The translations under genes were made by a program, and so were the position numbers. Positions 38,301-48,200 of a stretch of DNA of 64,000 nucleotides are shown here, in pieces (the first letter of the stretch is position 1; the number at the start of each line of letters is the position of its first letter). Source of the DNA: Sipunculus nudus (lineage: Eukaryota > Annelida > Sipuncula > Golfingiida > Sipunculidae); NCBI GenBank assembly GCA_026874595.1, contig CM049322.1:44392840-44456839 (forward strand). The letters run 5' to 3'. The notes below the pieces were generated by a model. That model ran no database searches. It saw only the letters and a list, made by a program, of their open reading frames with translations, and was not told where the DNA came from.

Positions 38301-41300
38301 ACAAGACCCTTCAGTTTATATATTATACTAGAAACTACTTCCGTATCTGCGTAGCCACAGTGTTCAATATTAAAATATTGTAACGCAGTAAATGATTCTG
38401 AAATTTCAATGAAAGTGGATATACTTTCTGACTGGACAGAAATATCTGAGAGATCAATGTCCTCCAAATGAATCATTTTTGATACTGTTTCTTTAAGAAG
38501 TACAGATGGTTTGAAGAACATTATCCATTCACAATTTGAAAATATTTGTTGCAGTTGTTTGCACACATGAGCCGTTATCATGTTTCCCCGTATATCAAGA
38601 TGAGTCAGACGGTAATTATGTGTTAGGCCCTTGAGGAGATTCAACATGGAATCATTATCTGAACACATGCTATATGCAACATCCAACACCCTGAGTTCAT
38701 GTAAACATGGCAATATGTCTCCAAGTTCTTTAAAACCACGATTACCAGATATATTTCCTGCCAGTAAGAGTTTTCTTAAATGCAAACATTCCTTTAAATT
38801 CTGAATCAAAGATACGTAACTGGTCTCCTCATTGCATTTACAATAATTCAATCCAAGTTCTTGTAGAAAATTCAGCTTTTGAACGACAACAGAAAGCTTC
38901 AAAAAGCCTTCGCCACCCAACGGTGTTCCATTTAAATGCAGATATTGCAAATAAATTGAATTTTGCAGATATCCAACAATCACGTGAAATGTACTTTGAT
39001 GAATAAAATGCAGATTTGACATATCAATCCGTCTTACGTTTATCCAATTTGCAGAATCTGCCAATGTTTTTTCGTCATTTCTACTTCCAGTAGATATATT
39101 GCCCATACAGAGAACCCGAATAGAGGATTTATTAGCCAAGGAATGTAACAAAAGTCGAAAATCAATATTTTGATTGCACTGAACGTTATCAAGATGTAAA
39201 TATGCTAGATGTTTAGAGCCTTCGATAATCTTACATAAGGTTATAAACATTATTGGATCTAGTTTATTATGACTTACATCCAGCTTTTCGAGACATTTAA
39301 CAGTTAATAACTGCTCAAATAAATTATTAATTGCCTCATTTTCTATGTATAAGCAGTGTGAAAGAGTTACTGATTTCAAATTTCGTAATGATGGAATAAC
39401 TTTCGCCAGAGCCATCGTCGATTCAATACCCAGATCATTTTGAACCAAGGAGATTGCTTCGAGAGAAGCATGATTTAAATGTTTGACCAAGTTTATGATC
39501 GATGATTGTCCAGTCATTCTGCAGTTTTCAAGTGAGAGCTCTTTTACACGTGATGGCTCAACAAAGCATATTAAAGAATCAACTGTTTTCATATCTTCAA
39601 ATGAACTCTCCTGTAAGATTATGTTAGTAAATTTCGGCAACGAACAGTACTGTGTCAATTTTTCAGGTGGCTCGAATAACTGCCAGTTAGACAGAGCAAG
39701 AAAGTTTAATGTTGTCCAACAACTTAGTGTTTCTGTGAGTGGCATATGCAATTCACGAGAAACGAGTAAACCTCTCATTTGAATACTTTCTATGCTTGAA
39801 AAGATTTGCATGTTTTCAATTAGATTTGCCGGTTCAGCCTCATCGAGGAAAAAACAATTATCAAGATTAAGGTACTTTAATCTTGGTAACGAGGGAATTA
39901 TTTTATCAAAACATCCAGAAAGGGTCTTAACAATTGGATTTTTACTGAGATTGAGACATTCTAAGCAAGGCATTTCTGTCAGATAACGAGCTAAGGTACT
40001 TACTGCATCATTGTATGTTTTCTCATCTTCAGTGCCTTGAAAAAAAGTAGTAGTAGGCGCGTTTTGCAATTTTACTGCAAGCTTCTTAACACGAATTGAG
40101 ATTTCCATCTTTGATTCATATTTCCTCTCAGAGTAACAATACTCCTGATACAATTCGCATTCGTACATATTTCTACATAAGCATGTCTCCAATGAAATAT
40201 GCTTCAGTTTTGCTGACGGTATCATAACTAGAGCATGTATTCCTTTTGGTGAAAGATAGTTACCATCAAGAATTAGTGACTCTAGAAGACTATTCTTCTT
40301 GAGACCATAGAGGAGTGAGGTAATAGGTACAGAGCTGTAACATCCCATAAATGATATGTCTAGAGAATTAAGCACTGAAAATCCTAATATTCTAGCAGAT
40401 AAAATATTGAAACCGCCATCTCCTAGTAAATTTCCTGCCAGGTTTAGGTTACGCAGGCGGCTTGTACTTTCTAAAGAATCGTACAGTATCTCAGAATGAG
40501 CAAGTCCGTGAATTCCGCTCCAGGAAAGCGCGAGTACTTCTAATTGCAATAACGCTTTCAGGGCACATCCAAGCTCCTGAATCCCTTGCTGTTCAATCTG
40601 AGTATGACTTAGATCAAGTACTTTTAAAAAAGGCATGATAGCAAAACATTTGGCTATTTTAGAGAAGCCTTGAACTACACAAAATTTTGTCAATCTTACC
40701 TCAATCAGATGTTTGAAACCAAGAAAGACATCAATAAATTTAGATAATGACCATTGGTCAGGGAGTATTTGGTCATCTATATTTATACATGTAACGTGTT
40801 TTAAGGATGCCATGTGCAAATTCATAATAAGCCTAGGCCAATGAGGATTTCCTGAAATTTCTAATTTGTCACTTTCACTAACGTTTTCCAGAGTCATTAA
40901 ATCTATTATCATCGCCTCGTCTGTGCCGCATGGATCTTTATTCGACATGTTTTTATTTTTCTTTATAGGATTAATTAAAACAATTAAGTCCGTTGATCTT
41001 AGGCGTAAAATGGATTTGAAGATGTTTTTGCTTTGGGCTATCCATCCTAATATGTTTCTAGCAATAATTGGATCAAACGACAAAGAAAGTAATGACATAA
41101 CCTTCGGTAAACAATTGAGGATATCAATAATGTCGTTGGCTGCATCAAAAGGATCATTTTGATTTAACAGCCGATTGAGTTCGTCTCTATTCTCGGGATG
41201 TAAAAGATGGAAAGCTGGAAGATAAATCGAAGTCGATCTCTCCTGTAAACTTTTCAATAGCAAGGACAGTCTAGTCTCTGTTTTAGAATTGTCCCTTATA

Positions 41301-42085
41301 TCCGCTGAATGTTTTTCGTAAACAGATAACCAGTATTTACCAGCTTTATCCATGTGGTCAGAGTATTTTATAATAAGGTCCACCAAGGTTATATTTGATA
41401 GAATACTCCTTTGATTCTCTGAATATTTCAAGCAAATATAGCCTAAATAATAAAGACCACACTCTTCCTTTGGGGTACAGGTAACAGAAAAACGATCAAG
41501 ACATATTAAAGCTAAATACACACAGTATTGTGGGGTAATAAATTGTTCTGAACTTTGGAATATGACTTGTGTTATTTTATCTAATTTATCTTCATGACTA
41601 CCTGGTTGAATGGAACGCATGAGAATGGCAATAAATGAGTAAGCTACTTCAGGACTAAAGCCTTGAACATGCAAGGACTTACTTCTGTCTAAATATGCAT
41701 TGTATTTTGGTGAAAATTGTGTAAAAATAAAATTGCATTTAGTATTGTTATCTACGATATACAACAAATCTGAAACATTGCAATTCTGCAAGCCATCAGA
41801 TCGATTCAGAATCAGCAGAAGGTCATCAGGATCCGTTAAAAGATAATCAGTTATTTTTGTAGCCTCAACCCCGGAAAGGCCACACTGGTGTTTTATAATG
41901 GTTGCAAGATCGTTATAAAAGAAATAATCAATGTTTAAAAAAATAACATATCGAAAGGTTTCTACTAAGCCTTCTTTTTTGGAATCATCAACTGATCTGG
42001 CCCATCGTAATGCGAGAATCTTCACCAGGGTTGACTTCCCACTGCCAGTGCAACCGTAGAGCAAGGTTCTCTTCAAGTCGGCTTT
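35390..42085 (-). CDS. Gene A exon 6: degenerate NACHT and ~60 LRRs
   Basis: A single 6,696-base exon begins after a good acceptor (TTTTTTCACACAG) and encodes 2,231 residues. The P-loop GCTGSGKST is at exon residues 11-19. The Walker B position reads LLLILNRSDG instead of the usual hydrophobic-DGxDE, and the sensor-1 segment reads FTQFSPK instead of TTRP. LRRs start near exon residue 455. Units of about 28 residues alternate between an L.LSgN...G...L type and an L.LsnC.c type, as in ribonuclease inhibitor, giving about 30 pairs. The open frame has no interruption, which argues for selection. An in-frame TTG at 42076 is not a start; coding continues to the acceptor. Confidence 0.93.
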   Translation of the reverse strand, partial: KADLKRTLLYGCTGSGKSTLVKILALRWARSVDDSKKEGLVETFRYVIFLNIDYFFYNDLATIIKHQCGLSGVEATKITDYLLTDPDDLLLILNRSDGLQNCNVSDLLYIVDNNTKCNFIFTQFSPKYNAYLDRSKSLHVQGFSPEVAYSFIAILMRSIQPGSHEDKLDKITQVIFQSSEQFITPQYCVYLALICLDRFSVTCTPKEECGLYYLGYICLKYSENQRSILSNITLVDLIIKYSDHMDKAGKYWLSVYEKHSADIRDNSKTETRLSLLLKSLQERSTSIYLPAFHLLHPENRDELNRLLNQNDPFDAANDIIDILNCLPKVMSLLSLSFDPIIARNILGWIAQSKNIFKSILRLRSTDLIVLINPIKKNKNMSNKDPCGTDEAMIIDLMTLENVSESDKLEISGNPHWPRLIMNLHMASLKHVTCINIDDQILPDQWSLSKFIDVFLGFKHLIEVRLTKFCVVQGFSKIAKCFAIMPFLKVLDLSHTQIEQQGIQELGCALKALLQLEVLALSWSGIHGLAHSEILYDSLESTSRLRNLNLAGNLLGDGGFNILSARILGFSVLNSLDISFMGCYSSVPITSLLYGLKKNSLLESLILDGNYLSPKGIHALVMIPSAKLKHISLETCLCRNMYECELYQEYCYSERKYESKMEISIRVKKLAVKLQNAPTTTFFQGTEDEKTYNDAVSTLARYLTEMPCLECLNLSKNPIVKTLSGCFDKIIPSLPRLKYLNLDNCFFLDEAEPANLIENMQIFSSIESIQMRGLLVSRELHMPLTETLSCWTTLNFLALSNWQLFEPPEKLTQYCSLPKFTNIILQESSFEDMKTVDSLICFVEPSRVKELSLENCRMTGQSSIINLVKHLNHASLEAISLVQNDLGIESTMALAKVIPSLRNLKSVTLSHCLYIENEAINNLFEQLLTVKCLEKLDVSHNKLDPIMFITLCKIIEGSKHLAYLHLDNVQCNQNIDFRLLLHSLANKSSIRVLCMGNISTGSRNDEKTLADSANWINVRRIDMSNLHFIHQSTFHVIVGYLQNSIYLQYLHLNGTPLGGEGFLKLSVVVQKLNFLQELGLNYCKCNEETSYVSLIQNLKECLHLRKLLLAGNISGNRGFKELGDILPCLHELRVLDVAYSMCSDNDSMLNLLKGLTHNYRLTHLDIRGNMITAHVCKQLQQIFSNCEWIMFFKPSVLLKETVSKMIHLEDIDLSDISVQSESISTFIEISESFTALQYFNIEHCGYADTEVVSSIIYKLKGLVSLKSINLSKNRLGKKGFCALKNVIPSLVNLRDLEVAYCEHECEEGFASFLRAVSKELQCLNIAGNSIGNKSIVALIECLQRTIQLKKLLVTLIQGIPELSIGDLLELLSNLTNLEALYFVESIFDRKELSLLNKAITKLSKLKHLKLPSCNQPGQYLLDGLFCVRDMLTLDLSDVNRLNHDEMKAIINLIPKWRMFHHLDVSNFIFPTSMLLDVISNLKYSVHINQLVLSNSKLGAKGFLALASVMPECVNIKVLKLENCGCEDEKAFCKLVKHLEYASALEILVLSGNRAGGEGMSAVSDILQHLHRLTEIGLANCACSKLESTLKLFQRLQDKTLLRSIVLSDVVSSADSVLELRKILSGFHFLRVLKIQLDVIDSHKQTYDLQSVPDRPELEIFQVGGVPFGANGVKLLSEVISKSIKLTEIDLKGWRCRDPESMAQFLRSIGTCRNIETLVVSGNVIDGDGYSALAKTLAKLQKLRVLNVSNCTRSERIFPQIIIHTLGKVTQLESLNISSNNLKKEGIAILARVLPQLMRLNELNVSNNNCSDSKAIEDLLKSVQQLPFIKSIDLTKNAVSQNGMKLLSQLVKTRQKMKVLALGRCSNSSSLQTEGFITNLLSSSELEKINLAHIPLDRTGIASLTTAVTTCNNIKILNISNCKCNISNDLAEGIITLLNLEILSLDNNYLPEGECKILGSGIGSLTKLRCLSLRGCKCNSHIALSSLIHGLKNALLLEKLLLSSNKLGRNGMHSLSLALLRWGNLRELDLNSEKNSDKEFNLIMIQNLKNVVYLKRLNLSNINVGYDGFMELSRILPCLHYLEYISIANWKCEKSSAHVSLVNSFRTLVKLRHIDMSGTQGRSQGVKAMSSVIGGLPILEYLNIENWLCDDALVTKQFLQTIKQYCLGLCYLNIRGNTLSKQGCETLKSMVPDMKSLKFLDVRHCHAGKDRLIDILNNIKSTNVHVKKFNIIN

Positions 42086-42190
42086 CTGTGTGAAAAAATT
42101 TGATAAAATATAAATATGAAAATAGGATATCTATAATTAACTTTATGACATTACATATAAAATTACTTGTATTCACTTTCTCTCTCGTTT

Positions 42191-42257
<67 letters not shown>

Positions 42258-45200
42258 TAACGTGTATGTATGTGTATATTGTCCTTATTATTTGCGTGTT
42301 TTATATTATCATAATCATCCTTTTAAGGAATACTGTTTTTAACATTACTGTTTTTTTAAGCTTGACTGAGGGAAACAAAGAGAACAGTTTTGCATCAATG
42401 TCTATAAATATCTATAAAGGGTATACTAATAGTAATTATAATAGCACCGATAATTGAAAAAGACAAAAAAATAAATCAATATTGATAACTATAAAATTAA
42501 ATAGAATCATACGGAATACGTTTCAGACTTTAATGATTTTGTGCCTTGCATATTTATAACATTTTTTTAAATGGTTAGGCTGTATAGAATAGAAAGCCGT
42601 AAAGTGATTTTGACTTTCATGAACAGTCATATTATATTCCTAAATAAAATGTTTCATGGATAATTAGCATAAACGTCATCATCTCAAATTGATTACGAGG
42701 AAATAAAAAAAGATGAATGGTTCTTACAGTTTCTGAAAAAAATGATTTCTCATGATAAAAGAATTGACCAAAAATACGATTTATTTTTCGTTGAATATCA
42801 TTTAAGATAGATCAGAACCGGGTAAGCAATATAAATCACTCTGACCAATTCATCTGTTGTGTCATGAATCCTGATATAATGATGGTTTGACGAAAAACTG
42901 TCGCTAATCTGACTATGTATTCAACACATAAGGGTTATGTATTGCCTGGTACACAGGCATGGTTTGTTGTGCCATATCTATATAATTAATACGGAGTTGG
43001 GTTTTTTCTAGACCACGGTTAACCAGCTTCCGATCTGATTTGAATCTCCAAATTCTGCAGACGTTTCAGTGGTGTACTCTTCTAGGACAAGTTTGTTTTA
43101 TTTTGCGGGATTATGCCCTATTAAGCTGAATAATTAATAATTTTAATATTTCCCCTTAAGGTGCCCCTATTTCTTTTGTGCTGCAAGTTCCTCCACGACG
43201 CTTTTTCAGGAGGCGCTTCGGGGATTTTCACTGGCTTGTTAAGACCGTTGCCAGAGCGCATGTCCTGTCCAAAAGGCACTCACTTCTAATGGTCCTCATT
43301 CTCTTGGTGACTTTGAAAACCCCGCCAGAATCTGCTGATCAGTCGTTCGTTCATACGTGCACGTTTCATGTAAAAAATTGTCATGGTTCAGAAACACGGG
43401 TTTACTAGGCGAGTGGCAAAACAACTGCATGCAAATGGGCGGCTTCTACTCGGGGACAAAGGAATAGCCCCTTATAATTAATTATTTCTTTGTGTGGTGA
43501 TTCCGATTACCGCCAAAAATGTAATGGATAACGGGTGCAGTTTTACTCTATCCCTCTACAAATTTTCAGCAAAATCTGTATATTACATTTTGCGTTAATT
43601 TGCCGAAAGACAATACAACGAACCAAGGCTCAAGTGGTTTCTTTGTTAAATGCTTTCTTCGAAATATATCAACCTGCTTTCTTTATATGAGGCAGAGTTG
43701 TCAATTTGGAATCAAATCTGCTTATTCTATGACAATTTACAGTACTTAAACGAAAAATTTAATACTGTTGGAATATATTTTCTGGGCCTGTCTTTTTCAC
43801 ATTGGCAGCTATAAGTTTCGCGTACAAGAGACTTCAACGACACATGCATGTGTATACAAATAACGCATGCGTCTGTTAACATGCCTTAGGCTATGCCCTC
43901 AACTTACTACACTGAATAAACATCGTGTTTCACGATATCGCCGGAGCTTTAACTAATACGAAGTATATTTCATATAATTTCATGGTAGAATGCTTCTTTT
44001 TACAATCGTTATATCTACGATATTTCCCAAGAAATGAAGAGCTTCCGCTAGATGGCGCAGAGGTAGGAAGCACTTTGTAGGAGCTCCGAAGTATTTTCCT
44101 AAATATAGGATAAAAGGAGTACATGAATACTCTGAAATGTGCCAAAACATTCATCTAGGAATATAACAATGGTGGACGAGTAAATTTAGCAAAACCAAGT
44201 ATTGCAAGAACTTTGGGTGGATATTTTTGTTTTGTCGAAAGAGCTACTGCCACGTCACAAGGCTGAGACTGGATAAATCCTGAATTACACGGCGGCCAAC
44301 ATGGACAGTCAAGGTAAACCAAATTTTGATATTAATTAACAAGTCGCTCCTTGTGAAGATTCAGCAACAATACCACAAGATTTATCTGATAGACAGCTCT
44401 TGGAATTAATTTGGACAAAAGTATCAAAAATTGACCAAATTGGCAGCCGTGTAGATGAATGCGTTAGAAAAATAAACTACCTCGAAAACAAACTTGATAA
44501 CTTAGAGACCAACTATAAAGAGCTGGAGGAAGGGACCTCTTATATAGAAGGAGAGTTTGAGGAGCAGAAAGCTACAATGGAAATTTTAAAGAAAAATATG
44601 GTGCAAAAGACGGACCTTGAAAAAGTTCAAAATGAAGTATCAGACCTAAGTAATTATACCAGAGGTAAAAATATACTACTTCATAATGTACCAGAAGGTA
44701 TGGAAGGTCAAAATACAACACAGTTTGTGGACCATTTTATTAAAGAAACCATTGCCGTTGATGACAGTCCAATAGAAGTTGCATACCGAATTCCTCAGTC
44801 TGGTGGTAATAAAACTAAGGTCCATGGGGCCAATGATGAAAAGAGATCACGAATAATATTGGTACGTTGCACCACAAAAACAAGCCGTGATCAAGTGTTA
44901 CGCGTGGCACCTAGTTCACTGAGTAAGAAAAAATTCAACGGCCAACAGATTTATGTAACGGATGATATACACAGTGATACACGCCAGATACACAAGAAAT
45001 TAGTACCAGCGATGCGAGAAATGCGAGCGAAGGGGTGGTTTGCTATTATCCCTTGGTCCGTCCCCAGAGTGATTCGTTACAGAGAAGGCCCAAAGGACTC
45101 AGGGTTACCTATGAAAACCTACAGGATTAAGTGACCCGTTTCAGCTTCAAATTTAATGGACTTGCATTAAAACAGCTACACACGTGGGGTATTTTCCTTT

Positions 45201-48200
45201 TTGATGCTTTTAAATTAAATGAATTGCAGACTGAGAGCTCCAGGTGCATGGTATTCCGTGTCTACCGGTGTTACTTGTGCATCCGACCGTGACGCCGGTG
45301 GTACATTCAAACGTTGCATGTGTTGTGTGCAGGGACTATCTTTGTGTGTATCCTTCATTTGCTATGTGTAACTTGGGTTTGTTGTGTTGGAGGTAAGGTA
45401 TTGTTTTTGTAATATATTTCTATTCTGAATGGAAAACTTGGTTAACTTTTCAGTTATTTCTCTTAATGTTAGAGGATAACGAAATTACGAAAAATGGCGG
45501 AAGTTGTTTAACTGGCTGGTGAAACACAGGGGGCGTAAGTCTGTCTGTTTCTTACAGGAAACACATTGTACACCTGAAATACAACAATCGTGGCGAAATC
45601 AATGGAGAGGCGAATCGTTTTTCTCTTTTGGTACAAGGGACAGCTGTGGTACAGTAACATTAATTGGAAGCGATTTAGAGTTTACAAAATTAGAAGAATT
45701 CAAAAGTGATGATGGACGTCTTATTATTTTTTACTGCCTGTTGCAAGGTTCTTATTTTCTCTTTATTAATTCATATTTTCCAAATATTGAAAAAAATCAA
45801 GTCCCCTTTTAATGCCAACTGCATAACCATTTACAGGATATTGATATTAATGATAATACAAATATCATTTGGGGCGGAGACTTTAATTGTGCCTTGTCAT
45901 TAAGGGATCAGGATTCGGATACTTCTCCTCTAAAAGTTCGCACAATAATGACGCTTGAAAATATTATTGAATCTCTTGACTTATGTGATTTCTGGAGACT
46001 GCGAAACCCGACTGTTCGTCAATTTACATGGAGGTCATTAACACCTCTACGACAAAGGAGACTTGATTACTATCTTGTGTCAAATAGTTTGCAACAATGT
46101 GTGACATCCACTGATATAATTCCAGCTGTGTCCACAGACCATTCGGCTGTTACCATTAGTCTTAATAATGAACATAGCCAAGGCCATGGTCCTGCACACT
46201 GGAAGTTCAACAATTCATTAACTCGGGATAATGATTATTGCCAACATTTATCAGAGAATGTTCCTTTATGGAAGCAAGAATTTTTTCAAAGTTACGAAAC
46301 GGTTGACCACAGAAAGTTGTGGGAATTCCTTAAATTTAAAATTCGCGAGTTTACTATTCGTTTCTCAAAGAAAAAAGCTAAAGTCAAGAGAGAAAAAATA
46401 CTTTGCCTTGAAAAAGAAATTAAGAAAATAGAGAGAAATATTAATTCTGAACCAGAGGCTATGGACAGATACATAAATCTTCGAAAACAACTTGATGATC
46501 ATTATAATTACATTACCGATGGCATGATTTTAAGGTCAAGAGCGCAATGGTATGAAGAAGGTGAAAGGAACAGTAAGTATTTTACAGGTCTTGAAAAAAG
46601 CAGAAAATCACAAACATTTTTGAGAAAACTTATTAATGAAAAAGGCAAAGAAATTACAGATCCACAGGATATAATCAGAGAATTACACTTGTATTATTAA
46701 AAAAAATATACTAGAATATCCAATTTAATCGACGATGATTGCCATAATTTTCTCAATTCCATTGACATCCCGGTGTTAACGGATACACAAAGATTGCACT
46801 GTGAAGGTGAATTTACAAGCCAGGAAATATATAAAACTTTGAGCGATATGTCTGGAAATAAAACGCCCGGAAATGACGGGTTAACTAAAGAGTTTTACAT
46901 TAAATATTTTTTTTCTGATAGGTCAAGAATTAACCAATTGTTTAAACGAGAACCATATTAAAGGCTAATTAACTAATAGCCAAAAGCAGGCTATTGTATC
47001 TCTTATTCCAAAGCAAGGTCGTGACTGTAGATATATAAAAAACTGGAGGCCTATAAGCCTTTTAAACGTAGATACCAAAATTATAAGTAGAATATTAGTT
47101 AATCGTATAAAGCCTTTATTGTCAACCCTAATTGGACCTGATCAATATGCGTTCGTACCAGGTAAATATATTGGGGAGCCAATAAGATTAATCGCGGATG
47201 CAATGCATTATTGTGATACTGAAAATACACCTGGCATTTTGGTAGGCGCGGATTATACAGCCGCTTTAGATTCGGTCGACCATACCTTTCTTTTCTCTGT
47301 TCTAAGAAGATTTGGCTTTTCTGAATGGTTTATAAAATGGGTCCGCGTGCTGCACACAAACATTGAGAGAAGTGTAGTGAATAACGGGTACGGTACCAAA
47401 TACTTTCCTTTTCAAAGGGGAACACGGCAAGGGGATCCTCTTGCTCCATATTTATTCATAATGGTTATGGAAATACTATGTCTTATGGTTAAGTATAATA
47501 AAAATATAGGGGGAATAAGGGTTGCCAAGTCAGAGATAAAAATGTGTTTATTTGCAGATGATTCGACATTTTTTATTAAAGACGAAAACTCTCTATTTCA
47601 CCTTGAGGAAGTACTTTGTAAATTTTCAAAATTTTCTTCTCTCAAAATTAACTTTGAGAAGTCTGATGCTTCATGGCTAGGCCCGTTAAAAACAGTGATA
47701 AGAAAATAGGCCACTTCAACTGGATAAATTTAACCAGAAATGCAATTAAAATTCTTGGAATTTATTTTACTTACAATAATACTATTAACCAGAAATGCAA
47801 TTTTGAAAAAGTTTTAACTTCCTTCACTACAAGTTTAGAGAGATGGAATCGTAGATCCTTGTCCTTTTTTGGACGAATAACAGTATTGAAAACATTTGCT
47901 ATACCAAAAATCATGTATCCTTGTATGATGCAATCTCCACCATCTTGCTTTCTCAAGGAGGTTCAAGATAAAATAAAGGGTTATTTCTGGAAGAATAAAA
48001 AACCAAAAATAAAACAAACGACACTCATTATGGATTATAAAGATCGGGGTTTAAAGTTACCTGACATTGAACTTGTTTTGAAGTGCCAAAAACTTATATG
48101 GGTCAACAAATTAATTAATTCTTCGGATACACCGTGGAAAATTATACCTAACTTTTATTTGAGAAAGATTGGTGGTATTAAAGGTGTAAATTGTAATTTT

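Noticed and set aside
35390-42076. Plus-strand open frames inside the LRR exon (for example 38055-38354)
   Set aside because: They are antisense shadows of the LRR coding sequence.
42076-42078. TTG at 42076 as the start of the giant LRR protein
   Set aside because: It is an internal Leu codon; the frame continues upstream to a good splice acceptor and joins exon 5 in phase.
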